A DNA stretch of 64,000 nucleotides from AC-37 sp036389295 (GCA_036389295.1 DASVQB010000004.1:1-64000), one strand, 5' to 3'; shown: positions 34,889-44,474, counted from the stretch's first letter. Numbers and translations are program-made. Notes: generated by a model from the sequence alone, not told the origin.

Positions 34889-36226
34889 CTACCGCTCGCC
34901 GGCGACCGAGCGGCGCACGGTGCGGTCCGCGCCCGGCGGCCCCGACGCGGTGACCGCCAGCGCGACCTTGCCCTGGACCTCGTCCGCGTCCACCCGGCTC
35001 GGGACCCGGATCGCGAGGTGCACGGTCCCGGGCCCGGCCAGCACGCGGCGCGCGCTGCGAACGCGCACGGGCTTCGAGCCGCGCAGCCGGACCGTCGCCC
35101 GCGCCAGGACCCGGCACGGCCGGTCGCACGCCGCGTCGAGCTCGACCGTCCGCTCGCGGAGGTCGGCGCCCTCCCCGCTCACGGTCAGCCGCGGCGGGCA
35201 GACCGGCCTCCCGAAGGCGGGGTCCCCGATCACCTGGACCCGGTGGTTGTCCTCGTCGGTCACGTACACGTTCCCCACGCAGTCGGTCGCGACGTTGTAG
35301 GGGTGCTCGAACTCGAGCGGGCCGTCGCCGGCCGTGCCGTCGCCCCCGTTCGCGCCGAAGAACCGGACGAAGTCGCCCGACGTGGTCATCCAGACGACGC
35401 GGTCGTTGTTCGTGTCCGCGACCCAGAGGCCGCCGCGGGGGTCGACCGCGGTCCCGTACGGAAGCGCGAACGCGCCCGGCTCGGTCCCGGCCTGGTCGTA
35501 GCCGCCGCCGTTGCGGCCGAACACCGCCAGCACGGTGCCGTCGTTCGCGAGCTTCTGGATGCGGTGGTTCGCATCGTCGGCGACGTAGACGTTGCCGGTG
35601 GCGTCCGTCGACAGCCCGCGCGGCGAGTTGAACTCGCCCGGCGCGCCGCCGAGCGTCCCGTCGCCCCCGTTCGCCCCGAACCGGCCCAGGAAGCGCCCGC
35701 GGGCGGTGAACTTCTGGACGCGCTTGTTCTCGTGGTCCGCGACCCAGACGTTGCCGAACGGGTCGAGCGTCAGGTCGCGCGGCTGGTCGAACTCGCCGTC
35801 GCCGCGGCCGGCGGTGCCGTCGCCGCCGTTCCGCCCCCACATCCGGAGCAGCCGCCCCGCCGGCGAGAACACCTGGATCCGGTGGTTGTGGGTGTCGGCC
35901 ACGTAGATGTTCCCGAGCCCGTCCACGTCCACGTCGTAGGGCAGGTTGAAGCGCCCCGGCGCCGCGCTGCGGTGCCTGCGGGGGAGGGCGGCGAACGGCC
36001 GCGGCGTGCCGTCGTTCGCGAACCGCAGGATCCGGTTGTTGTCGCGGTCGGCGACCCAGATCGTGCCCGCGTCGTCGACCGCTATGCCGTCCGGGAGCGC
36101 GAACTGCCCCGGTCCGGCGCCCTCGGAGCCGAAGGCGCGCAGGAAGCCGGTCTCCGCCCGCGCGGCGGGGGCGGCGAGCACGAGGAGGAGGGCTGCGAAG
36201 AGGGAGGCGACCGTCGGGCGCGGCAT
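34889..36226 (-). CDS. Secreted six-bladed NHL-repeat beta-propeller
   Basis: 445 residues. A signal peptide (about 1-24, ending ARAE) precedes six NHL repeats, each with the pattern F..P.d...D..GniyVaD..NhRiq.f (for example YVADTHNHRIQVF and WVADHENKRVQKF). Insertions of GGDGT mark four blades. A C-terminal 100-residue beta domain with two paired cysteines (DAACDRPCRV) follows. NHL propellers bind proteins or glycans; no enzyme residues are seen. It is likely extracellular and possibly cell-surface associated, given the matrix genes that follow. Confidence 0.88.
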   Translation of the reverse strand: MPRPTVASLFAALLLVLAAPAARAETGFLRAFGSEGAGPGQFALPDGIAVDDAGTIWVADRDNNRILRFANDGTPRPFAALPRRHRSAAPGRFNLPYDVDVDGLGNIYVADTHNHRIQVFSPAGRLLRMWGRNGGDGTAGRGDGEFDQPRDLTLDPFGNVWVADHENKRVQKFTARGRFLGRFGANGGDGTLGGAPGEFNSPRGLSTDATGNVYVADDANHRIQKLANDGTVLAVFGRNGGGYDQAGTEPGAFALPYGTAVDPRGGLWVADTNNDRVVWMTTSGDFVRFFGANGGDGTAGDGPLEFEHPYNVATDCVGNVYVTDEDNHRVQVIGDPAFGRPVCPPRLTVSGEGADLRERTVELDAACDRPCRVLARATVRLRGSKPVRVRSARRVLAGPGTVHLAIRVPSRVDADEVQGKVALAVTASGPPGADRTVRRSVAGER

Positions 36227-36259
36227 GGGCGGCCCGCCACGCTACTAGGGTCTCGCCTC

Positions 36260-36733
36260 GTGGACGAGCATCCCTTCCGCGCAGCGTGGCGAACGCGCGA
36301 CGTCGAGGCCTGGGCCGCCGCGCTCGCCCCCGGCGTCGAGCTGCGCTCCCCGATCCTCACGGAGCCGTTCCGGGGCCGGGAGGCGGTCGCCGAGCTCTAC
36401 GCCGTCCTGTTCGAGGCGATCGGCGAGATGACGTTCACGGACGAGCTCGAGAGCGTCGGGACGCACGCGTTCTTCTGGCACGCCGACGTCCGCGGCCGGC
36501 GGGTCGAGGGCGCCGACATCCTGCGCACCGACGACCGCGGCCAGATCGTCCACATAGCCGTGATGATCCGCCCGCTCGTGGACATCGCCGAGTTCGCCGC
36601 GGCGGTCGCCCCGCCGCTGGCGGCCAGGCGCGGGCGCCTCCGCGCCGCGCCGCTGCGGCCGCTGATCCTCCTGCTGAGGGGCGTCCTGGGCCTCGCGGAC
36701 CGGGTCGCCTCACGGGTCGCGCGGGCCGGCTGA
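36260..36733 (+). CDS. NTF2-like/SnoaL-type protein
   Basis: 157 residues. The cone-shaped NTF2-like fold is suggested by FRAAWRTRDVEAWAAALAPGVELRSPI, FRGREAVAELYAVLF, and the strand pair HAFFWHADVRGRRVEGADIL. A basic C-terminal tail of about 40 residues (LRAAPLRPLILLLRG) may touch the membrane. Members are isomerases, hydrolases or binding proteins; the function is not assignable. The GTG at 36260 follows a TAGGGT box (36246-36251) by 8 bases, the leaderless arrangement seen elsewhere here. Confidence 0.75.
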   Translation: MDEHPFRAAWRTRDVEAWAAALAPGVELRSPILTEPFRGREAVAELYAVLFEAIGEMTFTDELESVGTHAFFWHADVRGRRVEGADILRTDDRGQIVHIAVMIRPLVDIAEFAAAVAPPLAARRGRLRAAPLRPLILLLRGVLGLADRVASRVARAG

Positions 36734-36760
36734 GCCGCCCGCCGGTCGCGGCCGCGCCTA

Positions 36761-39541
36761 CTAGGGGCCCTTGCCGGCGTCGAAGTGGCCCTTGACCTGG
36801 GCGGCCGTGAGGACCTTGCCGTAGACGGCCACGTCGTCGATCACGCCGGCGAAGAACTCGCTCGCGCCGTCCCAGGAGGCCATGAACAGGTCCGAGCCGA
36901 AGATCGTCGCCGGGCCGGAGAGCGCCTGGCTCGCCACCTGCACGCCGTTCAGGTAGAGCCGCTGCGTCGCGCCGTCGTGCGTGCCGACCACGTGGTAGGT
37001 CGCGCCCGCGATCACCGCGCCGGACGGGGCCTGGAGCCGCCGCCGGACGCCGTTCTGGATGACGGTGAACTCGAGCCGCCCGGCGTTGAACTGGATCGAG
37101 TAGGCCTCCGGCTTCGTGACCACCGAGGCGAAGCCGACCGACGGGACCGTGGTCGGCTTGATCCAGGTCTCGAGCGTGATGGCCGAGGACAGCGCCAGCG
37201 AGGACGAGTTCGGGACGCGCACCCGGTCGTCGACCCCGTCGGTCCGGAGGGCGCGGTTCTGGGCGTCCGTCGCAAGCAGGCTCAGCTGGCCCAGGGCGGG
37301 GGCGCCGACGAAGGTGCCGTTGTTGGCGACCTTCTGGTCGCTCGCCACCGTGCCCGCGGTCTCGCCGAGCCGCCAGTAGCTGATCGGCCCGTCGGCCAGC
37401 ACGAGCTGCGAGTAGCTCTGCGCCGGCGGCGGGTCGAGCGTCCGCGCGCTGACCGCGTTCGAGTACGCGGACGACGTGCTGGAGGCGATCGCCTTGACCC
37501 GGTACCAGTAGGTGGTCGAGGCCGACAGCCCCGAGTCGGAGAAGCTCGTGGTGCCGGCCGCGAGGGTCCGCGCGACGGGCGCGGCGAAGGTCGAGTCGGC
37601 GCTCCGCTCGAGCACGAAGCCGGTCTCGTTGGTCGAGTTGTCGGTCCAGCGCAGGTCGATCGCGGACGGCGAGGCGGCGCTCGCGGTCAGGCCGGACGGG
37701 GCCGCCACCGAGGCCGGCGGCTGCGTGCTCCCCGCGGCGGCGTCGTAGTGCGCCTTCACGCGGGCGGCGGACAGCACGCCGCGGTAGACCGCGACCTCGT
37801 CGAGCGTGCCGCGCAGGAACTCGTCGCCGCCGGACCAGGACCCCATGTAGAGCGCGGCCGAGCTGGTGCTCGCGCTGCCGGCCAGCGCGGCCGACGCGAC
37901 CTGGACGCCGTTCAGGTAGAGCCGCTGGGTCGTGCCGTCGAAGGTCCCCACCACGTGGTAGGCCTGTCCCGCCACGACCGCCCCGCTCGGGGCCTGGAGC
38001 CGCTTGCGGTCGCCGCCCTGGATCACGGTCAGCTCCAGCCGCGGTCCGTTGAACTGGAGCGTGTAGGCCTCGGGCTTGGTGACGATCGACGCGAAGCTGC
38101 CCGCTGCGGGCAGGGCCGCCGGCTTGATCCACGCCTCGACGGTGATCGCGTTCGTCAGGTCGAGCGACGACGAGGCGGGCACGCGCACGTGGTCGTTCGT
38201 CCCGTCGAGCCCGACCGCCTTGTCGGACTCGCCGGGGAGGAGGCCGGCCGAGCCGAGCGTGGGAGCGTTCACGTAGGTGCCGTTCGCGGCGCCGCGCTGG
38301 TCGAGCGCGGTCGTGCCGCTCGTGTCGCCGAGCCGCCAGTAGCCGACCGGGCTGTCGGTCAGGACCGCCTGCGCGTACGCGGAGCTCGACGGGCCGACCA
38401 GCTCGATCGTGTCGGTCTCGCTGGTCGACCAGTTGCCCGCCTTGTCGTGGAACTGCGCGTACACGCGCTTGGTCCCGGCGGTCGCGTTGCCGCCGTAGGT
38501 CGGGTTGGCCAGGTCCCAGCCGATCGACTGGGCGGTGGAGTCGACGCCCGTGTAGCCGAACGTCTGCCAGGCGCTCCCGTCGTTCGAGAGCCGCACCTGG
38601 TCGACGCCAGCGATGTCGTCGCGGCCGAGAACCTTCACGGTCACGCGCGAGCTGGTGGTCTGCGCGTCGACGTCGTTGATCGAGACCGTGCCGGTCGGCC
38701 GCGCGCCGTCGATCAGCTTGCCGGCCGAGACCGAGAAGTTGGTGATGCCCTCGTTGGCGGTCGTGCTCTCGCGCGAGGCGTCGGCCTTGCCGGGGCTCTC
38801 GGTGATCAGGTTGTTCGGGTCGGTGACCGAGCGCAGCACGTACTGGCCGTCGGCCAGCGTCGACTGGTTCAGGTCGATCCACTGCTCCGAGCGCCAGTAG
38901 TCGTAGGTGTCGCCCCAGCCGACGGAGATCCCCTGCTGGATCACGTTCGACGCGTCCGGGTAGCAGCCGCTCGACGGGAACACGGCGGGGTACGGGGTCC
39001 CCGGCAGGGTCGTGATGAACTCCTCGTCCATGATGCAGCTCGTGGTCTTCGTGCCGATCTGGTCCGGCGCGCCGTTCGAGCCGCCGCTCGCCTTCCAGGC
39101 GTCGTAGTCCGCCTTCTTCCAGAGCTGGTAGCGGCCCCAGTTGTCGAAGTGGTAGTGCTGGTGCGCGGCGTGCCAGTAGAGCTTGCCCACGGCGTAGTCG
39201 GTGAACGTGCCGTCGCCGTTGAACACGCGCTGGTAGGCGGGCCCCTCCTTGGTGGTGGGGTTGATAACGGCGCGTACCACGAGCTTGCCCGGCCCGGCGT
39301 TCCAGACCGTGTTGCTGAACCGCAGGACGTTGTGCATCGTGCCCGCGCCGTCGGGGCTGACGTCGGCGCGGTCGAGCCGCAGGCTGCGCGGCGGGAGCGT
39401 CCTCAGGTCGGGCTCCATGGCGGTCGCGGCCATGGCCGCGGACGCGTCGAGGAGCGACGTCAGCGCGACCGCGGCCAGCAGGGCCAGGGTCGAGAGGCGG
39501 CGCAGGGAGAGGCGTCCGACGTCCTTGTCGCGCGGGGGCAC
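36761..39541 (-). CDS. Secreted lysyl oxidase homologue with two LamG domains and FN3
   Basis: 926 residues. A signal peptide (about 1-39) precedes a lysyl-oxidase domain (about 45-270). It has a copper-site run W123-H-A-A-H127-Q-H129-Y-H131, and the Lys165 (TKTTSC) and Tyr213 (SVGWGDTYDYW) matching the Lys/Tyr that form lysyl tyrosylquinone. Two LamG/concanavalin-like domains (about 385-590 and 705-920) share much sequence (QRLYLNGVQVAS, FxxVVTKPEAYxxQFN), with an FN3 domain (about 610-695) between. The enzyme would oxidise amines or lysines outside the cell, and the LamG domains would bind glycans. Probably cross-links matrix proteins; this is inferred. Confidence 0.88.
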   Translation of the reverse strand: MPPRDKDVGRLSLRRLSTLALLAAVALTSLLDASAAMAATAMEPDLRTLPPRSLRLDRADVSPDGAGTMHNVLRFSNTVWNAGPGKLVVRAVINPTTKEGPAYQRVFNGDGTFTDYAVGKLYWHAAHQHYHFDNWGRYQLWKKADYDAWKASGGSNGAPDQIGTKTTSCIMDEEFITTLPGTPYPAVFPSSGCYPDASNVIQQGISVGWGDTYDYWRSEQWIDLNQSTLADGQYVLRSVTDPNNLITESPGKADASRESTTANEGITNFSVSAGKLIDGARPTGTVSINDVDAQTTSSRVTVKVLGRDDIAGVDQVRLSNDGSAWQTFGYTGVDSTAQSIGWDLANPTYGGNATAGTKRVYAQFHDKAGNWSTSETDTIELVGPSSSAYAQAVLTDSPVGYWRLGDTSGTTALDQRGAANGTYVNAPTLGSAGLLPGESDKAVGLDGTNDHVRVPASSSLDLTNAITVEAWIKPAALPAAGSFASIVTKPEAYTLQFNGPRLELTVIQGGDRKRLQAPSGAVVAGQAYHVVGTFDGTTQRLYLNGVQVASAALAGSASTSSAALYMGSWSGGDEFLRGTLDEVAVYRGVLSAARVKAHYDAAAGSTQPPASVAAPSGLTASAASPSAIDLRWTDNSTNETGFVLERSADSTFAAPVARTLAAGTTSFSDSGLSASTTYWYRVKAIASSTSSAYSNAVSARTLDPPPAQSYSQLVLADGPISYWRLGETAGTVASDQKVANNGTFVGAPALGQLSLLATDAQNRALRTDGVDDRVRVPNSSSLALSSAITLETWIKPTTVPSVGFASVVTKPEAYSIQFNAGRLEFTVIQNGVRRRLQAPSGAVIAGATYHVVGTHDGATQRLYLNGVQVASQALSGPATIFGSDLFMASWDGASEFFAGVIDDVAVYGKVLTAAQVKGHFDAGKGP

Positions 39542-39595
39542 CTCCTTTCTGTACCAGCAGGCGGACCGGGGGTCAAGCCCGGCTGGACGTGCGTA

Positions 39596-40876
39596 CTAGG
39601 TTCCGACGGCGGCCCGGCGCGTCCCGGAGGCCTTGAACGACTTCTTGCGGCCTCCGGCCCTGCGCGTGACGCGCGCCGAGTAGCGCCACCACGGGGTCCC
39701 CGCGCGCAGCGTGTAGCCGATCGAGACGCTGCCCGCGTACAGGCTCCGGCCCCGGCGCCAGGCGAGGCTGCAGCGGGCGTGGGTGCGGTCCGTCACCGCG
39801 CACGAGCGCACCGAGCGCGACGGGGCGCGCCAGAAGCGGTCGCGCGTGACGATGCGGGCGTAGAGGATCGCCTGGCGGCGCGAGAGCGACGGGACCGTCG
39901 GCGTGCTGCCGGGGATGCTCTCCTGACTTCCGCCGGGGCCGCCGGGGCCCGGCCCGGGATCGCTGAACGGGCCGGTCTCGGCGTCGGGGGCGAGCCAGTC
40001 GGACGGGGGGTGCCAGATCGGCTCGTCGCTGCCGGTGCCGCAGCGGGCGCCGACCTCGCAGACGTCGAGGGTCCTCACCTCGGGCGCTCCGCCCGGCCCG
40101 TCCGGGTAGGAGATCTCCACGAGCCGCGAGGCGGTGTTGTTCTCGAAGGTCCTCTCGCGCAGCAGGTGGTCGGGGTTCACCCGGTGGACCACGTCGTAGC
40201 GGCCCGCGGGCACGCCGGTGACGTCGATGTACTGGCCCTCCCGCAGCGGCTCGTAGACGTCGCCCCAGCCGACCGAGATCCCGGCGTCCGAGTCGAGCCG
40301 GTCCGCCTCGCTCACGTGGCACCACTCCGTGAACGCGGGGCCGGCCGGCTCGTTCGGCAGGCTCTGGCCCGGGTCGGTCTCGTAGCGGTCGCCGAGGCAG
40401 AAGCCGCGCTTCGAGTCCGGCCGCACCAGCCCGTACGGGCTCTCGGCGGACCGCAGCTCGTAGGTCTCGAAGCGCATGAAGTGCCAGTGGCGGTGGCTCG
40501 GGTCGGCGACGTACTGCATCTCCCCGACGTCCTCGAACGCCACGGCCGTCCCGTCCATCTGGTCCACGACCTGCCTGGTCCGCATGCCGGGCACGGAGGT
40601 GTCGTCGCGGTGCCCGAGCAGGCGGGCGGGGCCGTCGCCGACGTTGTCCACGGCCGAGAAGAATCCGAGGCGGTAGTGCGTCTCGCCGCCCTCGACGACC
40701 GGCTCGACGGTCAGGTCCCAGGGAGCCTCCTGGTCGAAGTCCGGAAGCAGCATCAGCGCCGCGCCGGCCGGCGCCGCGCCGAGGGTCAGGGCGGCCGCCG
40801 CGGTGGCGGCGGCGATCGCGAGTCTCGTCCTCAGGCGGCCCACCGGATTCCTATCGGTCGCCCGCCGCCGCTCCAA
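39596..40876 (-). CDS. Second secreted lysyl oxidase homologue
   Basis: 426 residues counted from TTG at 40876. A GTG at 40843 gives a cleaner signal peptide and may be the true start. Copper ligands appear in DPSH128-R-H130-W-H132 and the cofactor pair is Lys156 (DSKRGFC) and Tyr208 (VGWGDVYEP). The family-typical ending GRYDVVHRVNPDHLLRE is intact. A C-terminal basic beta domain (about 330-426, rich in Arg/Ser/Gly) replaces the LamG domains of its neighbour. It lies 54 bases upstream of that gene on the same strand, and the two probably form one operon. Confidence 0.85.
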   Translation of the reverse strand: MERRRATDRNPVGRLRTRLAIAAATAAAALTLGAAPAGAALMLLPDFDQEAPWDLTVEPVVEGGETHYRLGFFSAVDNVGDGPARLLGHRDDTSVPGMRTRQVVDQMDGTAVAFEDVGEMQYVADPSHRHWHFMRFETYELRSAESPYGLVRPDSKRGFCLGDRYETDPGQSLPNEPAGPAFTEWCHVSEADRLDSDAGISVGWGDVYEPLREGQYIDVTGVPAGRYDVVHRVNPDHLLRERTFENNTASRLVEISYPDGPGGAPEVRTLDVCEVGARCGTGSDEPIWHPPSDWLAPDAETGPFSDPGPGPGGPGGSQESIPGSTPTVPSLSRRQAILYARIVTRDRFWRAPSRSVRSCAVTDRTHARCSLAWRRGRSLYAGSVSIGYTLRAGTPWWRYSARVTRRAGGRKKSFKASGTRRAAVGT

Positions 40877-40904
40877 GAGGGGGCGGGCCGGCGCTCGGCG
40901 CCGC

Positions 40905-41684
40905 TCAGCGGCTGCGGACCGAGCGCCAGCGGCGCCTGCGCGGCGCCGGCGGGTCCGGGCGCGGCGGCAGGGGGCGGCCGGCCACCACCGCGCGGGGCAC
41001 GTCGCGCGTGAAGTAGTCCGCTTGCTCGGCGATCCCGGGCAGCTCGGCCTCCATGGCCTCGAAGGCGTACCGCAGCCGAGGCGGGCGGTGCACGTCGTCG
41101 TGCGCGTCGGAGGCGACGAGGTCGACGAGCCCGTCGCGGAACAGGCGCGTGGCGAGCTCCTGCGAGCGGGTGCCGAACCGCCCCGCCATCGACCCGGCGC
41201 TGACCGCGCAGAGCGCTCCCGCCGAGAGCAGCCGCTCGAGCCGCTTCGGGTCGTCGCGGAACGTGTGCGAGCGCTCGGGGTGCGCGAGGATCGGCCGGAA
41301 CCCCTCGACCTCCACGTCGAAGATCGCCCGGTCGACGTACGAGGCGCCGCTGGCGTACGGGCTCTCCAGCAGCAGGTACGGGCCGCCCGCGATCGCGAGC
41401 CCGGCGAGCTCCCCGCGCGAGAGGCCGTCGGCCTTGTCGATCGCCACCTCAGCCCCCGACAGGACCGCGAGCTTGACCTTCCCGCGCGCGAGGGCGACGT
41501 TGAGGGCGCCCACGCTCTGGGCCAGCCTGCTCGAGTCGATCGAGTACTCGTGGTTCAGGTGCGGCGTGGCGACGATCGCCTCGATGCCCTCCTCGACCGC
41601 GACGTCCGCCATCCGCAGGCTCGCCTCGAGGTCGGCGGGCCCGTCGTCGACGCCCGGCAGGATGTGGCAGTGGAGGTCGATCAC
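40905..41684 (-). CDS. PHP-type tyrosine-protein phosphatase (CpsB/Wzb-like)
   Basis: 259 residues from a GTG at 41684. It has the PHP metal-site motifs VIDLHCHILPGVDDGP, ATPHLNHEY, PILAHPERS and LVASDAHDD. CpsB-type enzymes dephosphorylate tyrosine kinases that control capsule chain length, and the divergent neighbour is such a kinase. The GTG lies 7 bases after a minus-strand TACTGT box (41692-41697), so an upstream extension of the frame is not used. It is the first gene of the polysaccharide locus. Confidence 0.88.
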   Translation of the reverse strand: MIDLHCHILPGVDDGPADLEASLRMADVAVEEGIEAIVATPHLNHEYSIDSSRLAQSVGALNVALARGKVKLAVLSGAEVAIDKADGLSRGELAGLAIAGGPYLLLESPYASGASYVDRAIFDVEVEGFRPILAHPERSHTFRDDPKRLERLLSAGALCAVSAGSMAGRFGTRSQELATRLFRDGLVDLVASDAHDDVHRPPRLRYAFEAMEAELPGIAEQADYFTRDVPRAVVAGRPLPPRPDPPAPRRRRWRSVRSR

Positions 41685-41757
41685 CGCTGCCACAGTATGG
41701 GAGGCCCGGCGGCGGCGCCGCCGAGCGTCCGACGCGGCGCTATACCATTCGCCGCCG

Positions 41758-43098
41758 ATGCGGAACCAGACGCCGCTCTCCGTCATGTGGCGAAGGAAGG
41801 GCGTGATCCTCGCCACCTTCCTGACGTTCGTGGTCGTCACCGCCGTCGTGTCGAAGACGCTCGACAAGGTCTACTCGACGCACGCCACGCTGCTGATCAC
41901 CCTGCCCGCGGACCAGCAGACGTTCGACAGCGTGCAGGCCAGCCAGGCGCTCGCCCGCTCGTACGCGGACATCATCGACAGCCCGAACATCGCTCAGCGC
42001 GTGGCCAACCGCCTGGGCGGCGACCTGACCAAGCAGCAGGTCCTCGACCGGGCGAGCTTCGAGCCCGTGTCGGAGACCCAGCTGCTCGAGATCAACGCCG
42101 AGGACAAGGACCCGTCGCAGGCGAAGCAGATCGCGGACACCTACGCGACGGTGTTCATCGACTACGCGCGGCAGAACCTCGCGGAGACCACGAAGGCCAC
42201 GATCTCGCTCGCCGACGCCGCCCCGCGGCCGACCAGCGCGGCGCGGCCCAAGCCCACCCTCTACACGCTGATCGCGGCGATCCTGGGCCTCGCGCTCGGC
42301 ATCGCGCTGGCGTTCCTGCGCGAGCGGATCGACCACCGCCTGCGCAGCTCCGAGGACGTCGAGCTGCGGTTCGACCGGTCGGTGCTCGGCCGGGTCCCGC
42401 GCCGCGGCCGCACCGACGCGTCCGTCACGGCCTTCCGCGAGGCGTTCCGCATCCTGCGCACGAACCTCCAGTTCGCCGCCGGCGGCGAGCGGCTGCGGTC
42501 GATCGCGATCACCAGCGGCAGCGAGGGCGAGGGCAAGACCACCACCGCCGTGCAGCTCGCGATCGCGAGCGCCGAGCTCGGCCACAGCGTGATCCTCATC
42601 GAGGCCGACTTCCGCCGCCCCGCGCTCCAGCCGGAGCTCGTCCCCGACCAGCGCGAGCCGCTCCGCCCCGGCCTCAGCAACTACATCGTCGAGGCAGCCG
42701 ACCTCGACGAGGTCGTGTTCCCGACCGGGCGGCCGAACATCGACCTCGTGCCGTCCGGGCCGCTGCCGCCGAGCCCCTCGGCTCTGCTCGAGTCGCGCCG
42801 CGCGCGCGACCTCGTCGGCTCCCTGCTCGAGCAGGCCGACCTCGTGATCGTCGACTGCCCGCCGCTCGCCATCGGCGCGGACGCGTCGGTGATCTCGAGC
42901 TGGGTCGACGGCGTGGTCGTGGTCGTCGACCTGGCCAGCTCGACCGACCGCTCGGTGATCGGCGGCCTGCGCCAGCTCGAGGCGGTGCAGGCGCGCACCC
43001 TCGGCCTCGTGCTGAACCGCGACCGCGAGGCGGAGCCGAGCTCCTACGGCTACTACATGGACGCCGCGACCGGCGCCGGGGCGTCGGCCGCGCGCTGA
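41758..43098 (+). CDS. Chain-length regulator / bacterial tyrosine kinase fusion (Wzz-BY-kinase)
   Basis: 446 residues. A Wzz-type N-terminus has two membrane helices (about 14-34 and 176-196) around a periplasmic coiled part. It is followed by a BY-kinase P-loop (GSEGEGKTTT, about 255), Walker A' (LIEADFRRP) and Walker B (LVIVDCPPL). The C-terminal tyrosine cluster is short (SSYGYYMD). Such proteins set polymer length and control export through autophosphorylation. The PHP phosphatase is divergent. The last 46 bases overlap the convergent polymerase gene. Confidence 0.92.
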   Translation: MRNQTPLSVMWRRKGVILATFLTFVVVTAVVSKTLDKVYSTHATLLITLPADQQTFDSVQASQALARSYADIIDSPNIAQRVANRLGGDLTKQQVLDRASFEPVSETQLLEINAEDKDPSQAKQIADTYATVFIDYARQNLAETTKATISLADAAPRPTSAARPKPTLYTLIAAILGLALGIALAFLRERIDHRLRSSEDVELRFDRSVLGRVPRRGRTDASVTAFREAFRILRTNLQFAAGGERLRSIAITSGSEGEGKTTTAVQLAIASAELGHSVILIEADFRRPALQPELVPDQREPLRPGLSNYIVEAADLDEVVFPTGRPNIDLVPSGPLPPSPSALLESRRARDLVGSLLEQADLVIVDCPPLAIGADASVISSWVDGVVVVVDLASSTDRSVIGGLRQLEAVQARTLGLVLNRDREAEPSSYGYYMDAATGAGASAAR

Positions 43099-44474
43099 CC
43101 CCGCCGGGCCCGGTCGGCCAGGCCGGTCAGCAGGCCGGCCAGCAGGAAGAAAGTGCCGGTCAGGATGTTCGTGCGGATCTGCGCCGACGTGAGCCCCTGG
43201 ACCATGAAGCCGAGCAGCGACGCGGCCATCCCGAGCGCCAGGGCGTAGGCGAGCCGGTCGGGCGTGGCGACCGCCCTGACCGCGCGCACGGCGAGCTGGC
43301 CGACGAAGAACAGGAAGCCGGCGAGGCCGATGAGGCCGGTCTCCGCGGCCAGGCTGAGCGGGATGCTGTGCGCGTTCTCGAGCGGCTCGCCGAACTCGAC
43401 CAGGCCGCGGCGCTCGGAGGCGTGGACGAACTGGTTCAGCCCGAGGCCGAAGAACGGGTGCTGGATCGCCTCGTCGAGGGCGGCCTCGTATATCTGGGGC
43501 CGCCGGCTCTCCTGCGTCGGGTGCTCGATCGTGGCCAGCCGCTCCTCGACGGTCCCGAAGTAGTCCGACTTGGTGACCGGGTTCAGGTTGGTGGCGGTGA
43601 GCACGACGAACGCGGCCACGACGACCACGACCGCCCAGCGGACGCGCCGCCAGCCCATGAGCAGGAGCATCCCGACCACGAACGCGGCTGTGGCGCCGCG
43701 CGAGAGTGAGAACGTGAGCCCGGCCAGCGCCCCGAAGGCGAACGGGAGCAGCCAGGCGTGGCGGCGGAAGTCGGCCAGCAGCATCGCGACGGCGGGCAGC
43801 AGCGCGAGCTGGAGCAGCGAGGCGAAGTAGTTGGCGTCGGCGAAGCTGCCCACGGCGCGTCCGCTCGCGATCGCGCCGCCCGCGAAGATCTGCGCGTTGC
43901 CCGCCTGGAGGTACTTCACGGCCCCGAGGGCGCCGAGGACCCCCGCGCCGACCGCCAGCGCGGACAGGACGATCCTCACCTCGTTCCTGTCGAACGTCTG
44001 CGCCTGGAGGAACACGCAGTAGAAGAGCACCCAGAGCGTGAGGACGCGGGCCACCGGCGCGGGTTCCTCCGCGACGGCGATCCCGACCGCCGCGGTGGCC
44101 AGCAGCGCGAGGACCGGGGCGTCGCGGAGGGACGGCGTCGCGACGTCCTCCCGCCGCAGCAGCGCGCGGAGGACGTAGCCGGCGCCGACGAACGCGAGCG
44201 CCGCCTCTGACGGCGAGAGGGCCCCGGTCGGCAGCTTGAAGTCGAGCGCCTCGAGCGGCGCGGCGGCCAGGCCGGCCGCGACGCCCCAGGCCGGCCGCTC
44301 GAAGGTCAGGACGGCGAACGCCACCGCCAGGCACGCGAACGGGAACGCGACGGGGCTGAGGTAGTACGCGCTGAGCGCGAACAGGACGGCGCCGCCTGCC
44401 GACATGGCGACGACGGCGGCGAGCCCGCCGGGGTCGGCCATGCGCCTCCTCGCCACTGCGACGACCGCGGCCAT
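43053..44474 (-). CDS. O-antigen polymerase/ligase-like membrane protein (Wzy/RfaL type)
   Basis: 473 residues with about 10-12 membrane segments. The Wzy_C part includes GLTFSLSRGATAAFVVG and, after a large outside loop, the signature HPFFGLGLNQFVHASE region. It would polymerise or ligate repeat units outside the membrane. An ATG at 44474 starts 9 bases after a minus-strand TACCGT box (44484-44489). Its 3' end overlaps the tyrosine kinase gene tail to tail. Its polymer is unknown. Confidence 0.85.
   Translation of the reverse strand: MAAVVAVARRRMADPGGLAAVVAMSAGGAVLFALSAYYLSPVAFPFACLAVAFAVLTFERPAWGVAAGLAAAPLEALDFKLPTGALSPSEAALAFVGAGYVLRALLRREDVATPSLRDAPVLALLATAAVGIAVAEEPAPVARVLTLWVLFYCVFLQAQTFDRNEVRIVLSALAVGAGVLGALGAVKYLQAGNAQIFAGGAIASGRAVGSFADANYFASLLQLALLPAVAMLLADFRRHAWLLPFAFGALAGLTFSLSRGATAAFVVGMLLLMGWRRVRWAVVVVVAAFVVLTATNLNPVTKSDYFGTVEERLATIEHPTQESRRPQIYEAALDEAIQHPFFGLGLNQFVHASERRGLVEFGEPLENAHSIPLSLAAETGLIGLAGFLFFVGQLAVRAVRAVATPDRLAYALALGMAASLLGFMVQGLTSAQIRTNILTGTFFLLAGLLTGLADRARRGQRAADAPAPVAASM

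Noticed and set aside
36785..41011. Very long open frame (about 1400 codons) on the plus strand across the lysyl oxidase genes
   Set aside because: It is antisense to two clear domain-bearing genes; its sequence is Arg/Gly/Val/Asp-rich without any fold, as expected from high G+C codon bias.
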